Part shown: positions 1-5,937 of the stretch, piece by piece | Layout: each line of letters begins with the position of its first letter | Numbering within the stretch: the stretch's first letter is position 1 | Source of the DNA: Clostridia bacterium | GTDB taxonomy: Bacteria > Bacillota_A > Clostridia > Christensenellales > Borkfalkiaceae | Direction of reading: 5' to 3' | DNA length: 6,479 nt | NCBI GenBank assembly: GCA_017456945.1 | Contig: JAFTIK010000059.1 | Span: forward strand, 1 to 6,479 | Made by a program: the position numbers and the translations under genes | Notes under the pieces: generated by a model | What the model was told of the DNA's origin: nothing | Databases searched by the model: none | The model's input: only the letters and a program-made list of their open reading frames with translations

Positions 1-469
1 TAGAGCCAACGAAGTCCGAACAGAAACGCTTTTCCATATACTCGTTAAGCCTATTTAACGCGCCGTTTTTACGAACGTATTCCACCCCGTCTTTAGTCAA
101 TCGCAAAAGATATTTAACCACGTTATCGCTAACCGTGGATATAACGTCGGTCGGCTTTAAGAATATGGATATCGACGGATAGTTATCGTTTAAGTACCTA
201 AAAATCTCGTTGTTAATAAGTTCGTCGTTACTAACTATCTTTTTAACCCCGATTTCCACCGTGGTAAAAGCAGGGTGAGTGATTTTTTCCACTTCCCCTA
301 AAATAGCCTGTTGCAACTGCTCGTCAACCGTGTTATCGCATATAAAGTTGTAACGAATTTTATGTTTCTCGCGCTCTATCTCGATAGAATTTATCCTTAA
401 ATTTTTAAGTCTTGGGTCTAACGAGCGAACGTCTGATATAAACTCCGCGCTAGTCTTTATCGTGTGCAT
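1..469 (-). CDS. polC: DNA polymerase III alpha subunit, PolC type, N-terminal fragment (runs off the window)
   Basis: This reading frame has 156 codons without a stop and continues past base 1, so only the N-terminus is present. The protein starts MHTIKTSAEFISDV and alternates basic strands with acidic helices (LKNLRINSIEIER, then EQLQQAILGEVEKI). This layout resembles the N-terminal non-catalytic region of Bacillota PolC, which precedes the OB-fold, PHP, exonuclease and polymerase domains. None of the catalytic domains lies in the window, so the call rests on this resemblance and on the known ispG-polC gene order of Bacillota. PolC is the main replicative DNA polymerase and would act at the fork with the beta clamp. 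The ATG at 469-467 is the first start possible, because an in-frame TAA lies directly upstream. It overlaps the 3' end of ispG by 13 nt, has only a weak purine-rich site (GCGGAAAT) before it, and is probably translationally coupled to ispG. It could be another protein with a similar N-terminus. Confidence 0.7.
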   Translation of the reverse strand, partial: MHTIKTSAEFISDVRSLDPRLKNLRINSIEIEREKHKIRYNFICDNTVDEQLQQAILGEVEKITHPAFTTVEIGVKKIVSNDELINNEIFRYLNDNYPSISIFLKPTDVISTVSDNVVKYLLRLTKDGVEYVRKNGALNRLNEYMEKRFCSDFVGS

Positions 470-1497
470 TTATCTATTTCCGCAAAAAATTCCTTTTCTA
501 CGTCTTCCTTTTTAACTTTCTTTATTATTTTGCCTTTTAAAAATATCGCGCACTCGTCCTTTGCGCCTGCGATACCTAAATCGGCGTCTTTTGCCTCGCC
601 CGGGCCGTTTACCACGCACCCCATTACGGCTATCTTTAACGGCTTTTTGATATTAGCCGTATAATCTTCTACCTTCTTTGCAAAGCCCATACAATCCCAC
701 TCGCAACGACCGCAAGTCGGGCATGCAACTATCTTTACGCAGTCTTCTTTTAAGTTTAGGGCTGAAAGAATGCTTTTGCCTGCTATAATTTCCCTTACGG
801 GGTCTGCAGAAAGGCTTACCCTTAACGTATCGCCTATACCACGAACTAAAAGCGAGCCTATGCCGATTGCGTTTTTTATTACCCCGTTATATTCCGTGCC
901 GGCTTCGGTAACCCCCAAGTGTAAGGGATAATCGCAACGGCTAGCCACGTATTCGTACGCTTTTACCGACATAGGAACGTCTGACGACTTTACTGACACC
1001 ACGATATTTTCCACGCCGTATTTTTCCAAAATAGCAACCTTTTGCAAAGCGCTTTCGCCAAGTGAAACTTCGTTCTTACCGTACTTTGCCAAAAATTCCT
1101 TTTCCACGCTACCCGTGTTAGAGCCTACGCGAACGGGTAAATTCCTTTCCTTTAAGGCGCTAGCGACCGCGCGAACTTTTTCTTCGCTACCGATATTACC
1201 AGGGTTAATACGAATTTTATCCGCCCCGCCTTCGATTGACTTTAAGGCTAGTTTGTAATCGAAATGAATATCTGCGACCAAGGGCATAGAAAGGTGCTTT
1301 TTTAGTTGACCGAACGCCAACGCATCCTTTTCGTCTAGCACGGAAAAGCGAAGAATATCGCACCCCGCTTGTTCCAAAGCCAAGCCTTGTTTAATTGCGT
1401 TTACACTATCCGCCGTCTTAAAGGTGGACATTGATTGAATTGCTATTTTTTCGCCACCGCCTATGGCGATATTGCCGATACTAACTTTTTTACTCAT
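457..1497 (-). CDS. ispG: 4-hydroxy-3-methylbut-2-en-1-yl diphosphate synthase (IspG/GcpE)
   Basis: This cytosolic iron-sulfur enzyme of the MEP pathway reductively converts 2-C-methyl-D-erythritol 2,4-cyclodiphosphate to HMBPP, the step before IspH. The 346-aa protein has the length of the short bacterial form. Residues 1 to about 240 form the TIM-barrel part (IGGGEKIAIQSMSTFKT at the start, LVADIHFDYKLAL, KIRINPGNIG, RVGSNTGSVEKEFLAKYG, LHLGVTEAGTE). Residues about 250-346 form the cluster domain, with the three cysteine ligands Cys259 and Cys262 (CPTCGRC) and Cys294 (MGCVVNGPGEA), plus Glu301 as the expected fourth ligand. No key residue is missing. The loop usually read VNAGS is SNTGS here, a modest variation. 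The start at 1497 matches the family N-terminus. No Shine-Dalgarno sequence precedes it. Instead a promoter ends 9 nt before the ATG, so a leaderless transcript is inferred. The usual Bacillota neighbour dxr/rseP is not found upstream; phage-type genes are there. Confidence 0.97.
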   Translation of the reverse strand: MSKKVSIGNIAIGGGEKIAIQSMSTFKTADSVNAIKQGLALEQAGCDILRFSVLDEKDALAFGQLKKHLSMPLVADIHFDYKLALKSIEGGADKIRINPGNIGSEEKVRAVASALKERNLPVRVGSNTGSVEKEFLAKYGKNEVSLGESALQKVAILEKYGVENIVVSVKSSDVPMSVKAYEYVASRCDYPLHLGVTEAGTEYNGVIKNAIGIGSLLVRGIGDTLRVSLSADPVREIIAGKSILSALNLKEDCVKIVACPTCGRCEWDCMGFAKKVEDYTANIKKPLKIAVMGCVVNGPGEAKDADLGIAGAKDECAIFLKGKIIKKVKKEDVEKEFFAEIDKCTR

Positions 1498-1506
1498 AGT
1501 AATTTT

Positions 1507-1535
1507 ATTTTAACATAAAAAACTACTTTTGTAAA
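1507..1535 (-). promoter_or_regulatory. Predicted housekeeping-sigma promoter of ispG, giving a near-leaderless mRNA
   Basis: On the minus strand a -35 box TTTACA (1535-1530, five of six matches to TTGACA) is followed after exactly 17 nt by a -10 box TAAAAT (1512-1507, five of six matches to TATAAT). A TGT sits directly before the -10 box, giving an extended -10 element. Only nine bases (AAAATTACT) separate the -10 box from the ispG ATG. The usual start distance therefore puts +1 at about 1500-1498, at most about three bases before the start codon. There is no room for a ribosome binding site. The match is read from sequence; activity is inferred. Confidence 0.72.
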
Positions 1536-1544
1536 GGCTGGAAT

Positions 1545-1571
1545 AAAAAACAATTAACTTGCGTTTAAATT
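1545..1571 (-). terminator. Weak intrinsic-terminator-like hairpin at the end of the phage block
   Basis: On the minus strand AATT-TA-AAC (1571-1563), loop GCAA (1562-1559, a GNRA-type tetraloop) and GTTAATT (1558-1552) can form a seven-pair stem with a two-base bulge. It is followed by G and a run of six T (1550-1545). It overlaps the stop codon of the coiled-coil gene and lies just upstream of the ispG promoter, which is where a transcription boundary would be expected. The stem is almost all A-T pairs, so termination would be partial at best. It may be chance. Confidence 0.3.
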
Positions 1572-2471
1572 ATTTTCCAAAAGGGCGCGCTGTTGATACA
1601 TATAAAGCACTTGCTCGTAAGTGTCGTCGAGATAGATTATAAGTTCTCTATCGTCTTCTACTTGATACGCCGCTTCAAGCGTTGGCAAAGTATCGTAATA
1701 AGAACACACGCAATCTAAAGCCCGCTTATAGTACCCCATATCAACTAGTTCGCTCTTAGTGAATTCTCCGTTGCGAATTTCCATAAATTGTAGTAGCAAG
1801 CGCGCGTTGGCTTCGGTGATAGTGTTCCTATATCTTTGAACCTTTTCATCTACGCCGTTATTGTACTTAAAAGTTTCTCGCTTAAGTTTTTCCTGCTCTT
1901 CTTTAAGTTCAATTTTTTTTGCGTTAATTTTAGCGTTAGCAACCCCGTCGCAATACGCTTTTGCCCCGTTAAGCCGTTCGGTAAGGTTTGATTTTTCCAC
2001 GTTAAGCGCTAGTTCTTGCTCGGTAAAATCTTGCTCTGCCTTTGAAACCTTTGCGTTCTTTTCAAGTTCTAGTTCCGTCCACTTATCCAAGATTATGCTA
2101 GACCCTACTAGCCCGTTCTTTATACCTTTAAGTTCGGCTTGGCGTTGGCTTTCCGAATAAGAGTTTTCTATCTTTTCAATATAATCGCTCTTGTTTTTCG
2201 GCAACGCCGAAAGTTTTGCGTTTACGGCGGTTAACTGCTCGGTTATCTTTTGAATATACCCGCTTTCAAACTGCGTGTTTTCACTTTGAAGAAGTTGGCT
2301 TGCAAGTTCTAGTAGTTGCTCTTCCGTCTTTTCGCTAAATTCCATCTTTTGCAGTTCTAGTTCTTTTAGGTCGGCATCTTTATAGCCTTCCCTACGAATT
2401 CTGTAATAATAGTAAATATCTTGAAGAATTAAAAACATTTCTTCTTTAGTGGTAGGAGTTGCAAATTCCAT
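1554..2471 (-). CDS. Coiled-coil protein of unknown function, last gene of the phage structural block
   Basis: The 305-aa protein is not recognised by family. An N-terminal helical segment rich in tyrosine (residues 8-31, with IYYYYRIRREGY) is followed by long charged helices typical of coiled coil, about residues 35-112 and 128-215. Between them is a glycine-containing hinge (IKNGLVGSSI, residues 117-126), which suggests an antiparallel helical hairpin. The C-terminus (about 235-300) is a separate acidic, tyrosine-rich helical part with Cys254 and Cys256. There is no signal peptide or membrane segment. The ATG is one base past the stop codon of the preceding gene and is preceded by a run of six G (2483-2478) as ribosome binding site, spacing 6 nt. 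Its position after the tail gene suggests a virion part, for instance an internal or ejection protein of the short-tailed phage type, or a tail-tip protein. That is inference from place and shape, not from a recognised domain. A host protein captured next to ispG is the main alternative. Confidence 0.85.
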   Translation of the reverse strand: MEFATPTTKEEMFLILQDIYYYYRIRREGYKDADLKELELQKMEFSEKTEEQLLELASQLLQSENTQFESGYIQKITEQLTAVNAKLSALPKNKSDYIEKIENSYSESQRQAELKGIKNGLVGSSIILDKWTELELEKNAKVSKAEQDFTEQELALNVEKSNLTERLNGAKAYCDGVANAKINAKKIELKEEQEKLKRETFKYNNGVDEKVQRYRNTITEANARLLLQFMEIRNGEFTKSELVDMGYYKRALDCVCSYYDTLPTLEAAYQVEDDRELIIYLDDTYEQVLYMYQQRALLENNLNAS

Positions 2472-2472
2472 A

Positions 2473-3708
2473 TTATTCCCCCCTTATTCTGTATTTTAAT
2501 CTAAAATCTTTTATTCCGACCTTTTCGCCCTTTCCGTAAACGCTTATCTTAAAGGCGTATGACGGGATATTTAAAAAACGTTCGTTGTACCCTTTCTTTA
2601 AGTCTAAAACCTTTTTCATACAATCGCCCGTAATCTCTACTTTTAAATCGCAATTAGCGTAACAACCCAAGTAGCAAAGGGTTTTCTTGCAAGGTACGCC
2701 AAAGTCGATATACTCGCTTTCCCAAAAAACTTCAGCGTTTTGGTCGGCGCTTTCTACCACTTGATAAACCTTGTTGCCGTCGGTTATAAGGTCGGTTGCA
2801 ATATGGCAAATTTCCATATCGATTACCGATTGATTAAGACTTACGGCGTGGCAAACCAAAAGCCCTTTTCTTCCGTTGAAAATATTCCTTACCCTTGCAA
2901 AATATCTAGTTCCGTCAGTACCGCCTTCCCCGTCGTAAACGTAACCTTTGCCGATAAAGTTGCTATTTACGGGGTTTACGTAACCGCTTTCGTAAGCGCA
3001 TATAGCCCCTTGACTTATAAAAATCATCTTTCCGCCCGCAAGATACACGCTACCCTTTTCCGGCTTAACCGAAAAGGTTTGCTTTTTCAATTGATAATCC
3101 GAACGCTCGCCTGTTGGAACAAGTTCGTAAATTGCCCTTTCGGTAAAAATTACTAGCGAGTATTTGGTTGGAATAAGGGCTATTATATCCCCGTCGGTTT
3201 TTTCCGTTTGAATAAAGCCGTTCTGCTCTTTAGCGTTTAATAACGCGCTAAATTTTAAAGTGTTTTCGTCTGCTACAAACAGCATACCCGAATAAAAAGC
3301 GCACGCGTTACCCTTTGGCAGTTCAATAACTACTAGATACCCGTCGTCGCCGATATAATAGTCTTTATTTTCCGTGCCTATAATAGTTCTCATCTTCCCG
3401 TCAATCATACCTTCGCCGACGTACGTATTAACGCCTTGAATTTGTTCAACGAAAATCCAACTACCGTGTAAGTTTACGTAAAAATTGCCGTTAATATCGT
3501 GCAAAAACCACTTGTTGCCAGAGTGGTAAAGGGCGCGAACGTTACAATTTTCAGGTAAGGTTAAACCCGTTTCTTTTAGGCTTTTGCCAACCCTTAAACT
3601 CTCGCCGTCAGCCTTTAGATTATACGCCTTATCCGTTACGCTTGCAAAGTCGGTTAGCGAATAAAGGTAAGTTCTAAACGACGGTTTATTAAGACTTTTT
3701 ATTCTCAT
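2473..3708 (-). CDS. Probable phage tail nozzle/hub protein (beta-propeller-like)
   Basis: This is a long, almost wholly beta-strand protein of 411 aa, with short repeating strand-turn units over residues about 55-250 (for example NKWFLHDINGNFYV, DYYIGDDGYLVVIEL, YSLVIFTERAIYEL, GKMIFISQGAICAYESG). A separate C-terminal beta domain starts near residue 328 (FWESEYIDFG) and runs to the end. Such architecture is known for T7 gp12 and P22 gp10, the proteins that form the short tail tube or hub, and the gene order adaptor then propeller fits those phages. The role is therefore inferred as sealing and extending the portal-adaptor channel. A GTG at 3714 would add two residues, but the ATG at 3708-3706 is preferred: it forms the classic ATGA overlap with the stop codon of the adaptor gene and has AAAAGGG at a sensible 7-nt spacing. 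The protein is much shorter than T7 gp12, so it may be a reduced form. Several cysteines cluster at 341-363, which is unusual for a virion protein. Confidence 0.68.
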   Translation of the reverse strand: MRIKSLNKPSFRTYLYSLTDFASVTDKAYNLKADGESLRVGKSLKETGLTLPENCNVRALYHSGNKWFLHDINGNFYVNLHGSWIFVEQIQGVNTYVGEGMIDGKMRTIIGTENKDYYIGDDGYLVVIELPKGNACAFYSGMLFVADENTLKFSALLNAKEQNGFIQTEKTDGDIIALIPTKYSLVIFTERAIYELVPTGERSDYQLKKQTFSVKPEKGSVYLAGGKMIFISQGAICAYESGYVNPVNSNFIGKGYVYDGEGGTDGTRYFARVRNIFNGRKGLLVCHAVSLNQSVIDMEICHIATDLITDGNKVYQVVESADQNAEVFWESEYIDFGVPCKKTLCYLGCYANCDLKVEITGDCMKKVLDLKKGYNERFLNIPSYAFKISVYGKGEKVGIKDFRLKYRIRGE

Positions 3709-4265
3709 TGCCACACCCTTTTCTTGACCGTTTGATTTTTGGGTTTACAAAGAGTATAAACTGCGTCGGCGTATCTATCGTGCCACATAACGGCGTCTTT
3801 AAAACAACCTTCGCTAATTGCAAACTCGGCGGACAAGCCGTAAGACAACACCCGTTCGGGAATTTGATCGGGCGTGTAACCTATTTCGTCTTCAAGTTGA
3901 TATTTGGGCGGAAAACAAGAATATTCTACCGTTACCCGTTTTTCATTTACGGTTACGAAACGGCTATAAACCTTACCCATAACGTCCTTGCCGTTGCTAT
4001 CGTAAACGGCTAGAATTTCCAAGGGGTTAAAATTTAAGTTTTCGTAATACACCTTGCCGTCTTCAGAGTTTAGCGTTTGAGTTATTCGCATAGGAATAAA
4101 CGAGCAAGCAAGTTCGTTTATGACTAGGTTGCAAAGCCTTAATAGCCTGTCTACGTCTTTAACCGTCTGTTCGCTTGCGCTAGTCGTTTTGCCGTCAAGA
4201 TACTCTACTACGTCTTCTCTACCGATTTGAGTAGCGGAAATTTTAATTATATCTTTTACAGTCAT
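3705..4265 (-). CDS. Probable phage head-tail adaptor (connector) protein
   Basis: The 186-aa protein has helix-strand-helix layout: N-terminal helices (VKDIIKISATQIGREDVVEYL, then residues 31-55), a central beta-rich part (about 60-117, including VYYENLNFNPLEILAVYD and RVTVEYSCFPP), and C-terminal helices (IPERVLSYGLSAEFAISEG and the WHDRYADAV segment). This is the general plan of phage connector proteins that dock under the portal, including the P22 gp4 and T7 gp11 type. Position between the capsid and propeller genes supports the role. The start at 4265 has an AAGGAG site, 5 nt spacing after GGAG. The stop codon overlaps the next ATG by 4 nt (ATGA), indicating coupled translation. The upstream gap holds a strong hairpin that may set its expression relative to the capsid. 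No catalytic motif is seen. The family assignment is by layout and neighbours and would need a profile search. Confidence 0.72.
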   Translation of the reverse strand: MTVKDIIKISATQIGREDVVEYLDGKTTSASEQTVKDVDRLLRLCNLVINELACSFIPMRITQTLNSEDGKVYYENLNFNPLEILAVYDSNGKDVMGKVYSRFVTVNEKRVTVEYSCFPPKYQLEDEIGYTPDQIPERVLSYGLSAEFAISEGCFKDAVMWHDRYADAVYTLCKPKNQTVKKRVWQ

Positions 4266-4283
4266 ATTTTCTCCTTTTTATCA

Positions 4284-4314
4284 ATATTGCCGAGCCTTTT
4301 CGGCTCGGCAATAT
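4284..4314 (-). promoter_or_regulatory. Perfect 13-bp hairpin between capsid and adaptor genes
   Basis: The arms 4284-4296 and 4302-4314 are exact reverse complements (minus-strand 5' arm ATATTGCCGAGCC) around a five-base loop, GAAAA on the transcribed strand. The hairpin begins 9 nt after the capsid stop codon and ends about 9 nt before the GGAG site of the adaptor gene. On the transcribed side it is followed by TGATAAAAAGG, not a T run, so it is not a standard intrinsic terminator in that direction. On the opposite strand it is followed by six T. The likely role is an RNA 3'-end stabiliser for the capsid message, or a partial attenuator that keeps capsid output above that of the tail genes. 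Confidence 0.8.
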
Positions 4315-4323
4315 CTAAATTTT

Positions 4324-5502
4324 TTAGTTTTCTACTATACCCGAAAGCATACCTTGTCCGTTAGGACGGGAACACATAAGTTCAGCGTATTTAACCAAAG
4401 TTGCAGTATAGACGGGTTTACCCGCAACCTGTTTTAACACCTTACCGTCGTCGTCGGAAAGCCATTGCCAGTCGCAAAGTTGATGTAAGGTAAAGTCGTT
4501 AGTATTAAGCAAATACATAGTTGACATAGGACAAAATCTATCTGCTATAATAGGAACGCCGTTATAGGTCATTGCCTTGTAACCGCCCATAAGTTCCATC
4601 ATACCTATCTTGGTGTTATTATTGTTAAAGATTTTTTGCAAACTTCTTCTTACGCCCCAAGAACAGATGATAACGTTTGGCGCGCTACCACTTCTCGCTT
4701 CGATATTATCGAACGCCGTTTGTAAAATCATTTCGTTAAGATTGCCTACCGCATTTTTAACGTATGGTTCCATCCATTTGTTTTCATCACGATACACCCC
4801 GTAAAGGCTTGCGGAGTTGGTGTTGAAAATTGCTTTAAGACCGGTAAGTTCGTTGTTACGGCAACCTTTCATTACGATTTCCGTTCCGCTATCCATTGCT
4901 TCATCTGCAAGCGACGCGCCCGAAACGCGCATAGTATTGCTACTTCTGTCTATGGAAAGAATTTTTCTTCCGCTATGTTCTTCTATCTTATTGCCTTGTT
5001 CGTCGTAGAAATCAACGCACATGCCTTCCATAAGATTTATAGGGGTATCCACGGTAATTTTACCTTCTTCAACGTAAACGATTTTTGCAAGAGTACCCGA
5101 ACCGTCGCCGAATAACATTCTGCCGAAGTTGTACTGGCTGGATTTTACAAGGCTTTCCATCTCTTGATTAAGTAGGTTTACGAACGCGCCCGAGTTGTTT
5201 TCCGAAGCCCTAATCGCCTTGTCGGAAATCTCTATAACGCCGTAAAGGTTTTTAAGCGTGGATACGAACTGCGTGTATTCGGTTGCCTTTGCAGTAGGTA
5301 GTTCGCCGTCTTCCGTGCCTGCGCTTATACCCCCGTTAACGCCGTGCAATGCAAGTTGTTTTACGTCCTTTCCGTAAACGTGATCGGAATTTTTTTCGAT
5401 CATTGCAAGAAAGGGGTTTACGTGGTTGTTAAGTTGTTCGCTAACGGCGTCAAGATAATACGATTTTAGCGCGCCGTCTGCATTAGATAATGTTACTGCC
5501 AT
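4324..5502 (-). CDS. Phage major capsid protein, HK97 fold
   Basis: The 392-aa protein is the shell subunit of the particle. Visible parts, in order: an N-arm (1-40), an E-loop region (about 45-85, with GVNGGISAGTEDGELPTAKA), a strand and the long spine helix (LKNLYGVIEISDKAIRASEN at 83-102, then AFVNLLNQEMESLVKSS at 106-122), and the junction FGDGSGTLAKI at 131-141. An inserted beta-barrel-like segment follows (about 142-213, with INLMEGMCVDFYDEQGN and SSNTMRVSG), then the A-domain region (about 250-345, NVIICSWGVRRSLQKIF, MTYNGVPIIADRFCP) and a C-terminal strand. The segment from FGDGSG through the insert to ELTGL matches the pattern of many Gram-positive phage capsids. There is no N-terminal protease-cleaved delta domain; a separate scaffold gene lies just upstream. 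The start at 5502 has AAGGAG with good spacing and lies 12 nt after the scaffold stop codon. Encapsulin is a possible confusion but is excluded by the portal, scaffold and adaptor neighbours. Confidence 0.9.
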   Translation of the reverse strand: MAVTLSNADGALKSYYLDAVSEQLNNHVNPFLAMIEKNSDHVYGKDVKQLALHGVNGGISAGTEDGELPTAKATEYTQFVSTLKNLYGVIEISDKAIRASENNSGAFVNLLNQEMESLVKSSQYNFGRMLFGDGSGTLAKIVYVEEGKITVDTPINLMEGMCVDFYDEQGNKIEEHSGRKILSIDRSSNTMRVSGASLADEAMDSGTEIVMKGCRNNELTGLKAIFNTNSASLYGVYRDENKWMEPYVKNAVGNLNEMILQTAFDNIEARSGSAPNVIICSWGVRRSLQKIFNNNNTKIGMMELMGGYKAMTYNGVPIIADRFCPMSTMYLLNTNDFTLHQLCDWQWLSDDDGKVLKQVAGKPVYTATLVKYAELMCSRPNGQGMLSGIVEN

Positions 5503-5514
5503 AATTTCTCCTTA

Positions 5515-5937
5515 TTAATTGTTAAAATATTCTTTGGCAAGTTGCCCTGCCTGCTTAAAGGTTTTAGGACGCTCGGTCGGCGTTTTTACGCCCATACCTA
5601 CGCCGTCAAGCACGATTGCCGTTTGTTTCTTTTCAAGTAGTTCTTTAATGTAGTCTTTTAGCACGTCTTGTTTGTCTAGCGTTTGTTCAGGCTTTGCAGT
5701 TTCCGCTTGTGTCGGGGGTTTTTCCTTATCGACGGCGGTTAGCGCGCTTTCCAACTCCTTTATCTTCTGACAACGCTTGGTAAACTCAGATTCTAAGGCG
5801 TTGTAAGCCGTTAACAGCGACTCTGCGTCCTTAAACTTTCCGTATGAGACCTTGTTTGATTGCTCGCCCCCGCTTTCATTTTCAGTTTCAACGGGGTTAG
5901 CCGTATTTTCGGTTTGTTCAACGTTAAGTTTATCCAT
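5515..5937 (-). CDS. Probable capsid scaffolding protein
   Basis: The 140-aa, highly charged protein sits between portal and capsid genes, the standard place for a scaffold that templates capsid assembly and leaves before or during DNA packaging. Residues 1-30 are polar and low in complexity, likely disordered. Residues 34-68 form a helix or coiled coil beginning GKFKDAESLLTAYNALESEF. Residues 69-88 are a proline-, threonine- and glutamine-containing linker. Residues 89-104 form another helix. The C-terminus (107-140) carries a glycine turn and the segment TPTERPKTFKQAGQLAKEYF, which by analogy with known scaffolds may be the coat-binding end. The ATG at 5937 overlaps the portal stop codon by 8 nt and has GGAG with 9 nt spacing. 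No protease motif is seen, so it is not a protease-scaffold fusion. The role is inferred mainly from position, size and composition. Confidence 0.75.
   Translation of the reverse strand: MDKLNVEQTENTANPVETENESGGEQSNKVSYGKFKDAESLLTAYNALESEFTKRCQKIKELESALTAVDKEKPPTQAETAKPEQTLDKQDVLKDYIKELLEKKQTAIVLDGVGMGVKTPTERPKTFKQAGQLAKEYFNN

Noticed and set aside
2478..2483. Run of six G as a phase-variation tract
   Set aside because: The run is short, sits at the last codons of one gene and works as the ribosome binding site of the next; slippage would change only the final residues.
3054..3077. Inverted repeat with CCTTTTC/GAAAAGG arms inside the nozzle-like gene
   Set aside because: It is short, bulged and fully within coding sequence that reads normally through it; chance is the simplest explanation.
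464..3156. Open frames on the plus strand within ispG, the coiled-coil and the nozzle-like genes
   Set aside because: They lie opposite well-supported genes, show low-complexity Ser/Phe/Leu-rich products typical of antisense reading, and have no convincing ribosome binding sites or family likeness.
3712..3714. GTG start for the nozzle-like gene (two residues longer)
   Set aside because: The purine-rich site AAAAGGG would abut the GTG with no spacing, while the ATG at 3708 has proper spacing and the typical ATGA overlap with the preceding stop codon.
4324..5502. Encapsulin nanocompartment instead of a phage capsid
   Set aside because: Portal, scaffold and adaptor-type neighbours and the inserted beta-barrel segment point to a DNA-containing particle, and no cargo enzyme is adjacent.
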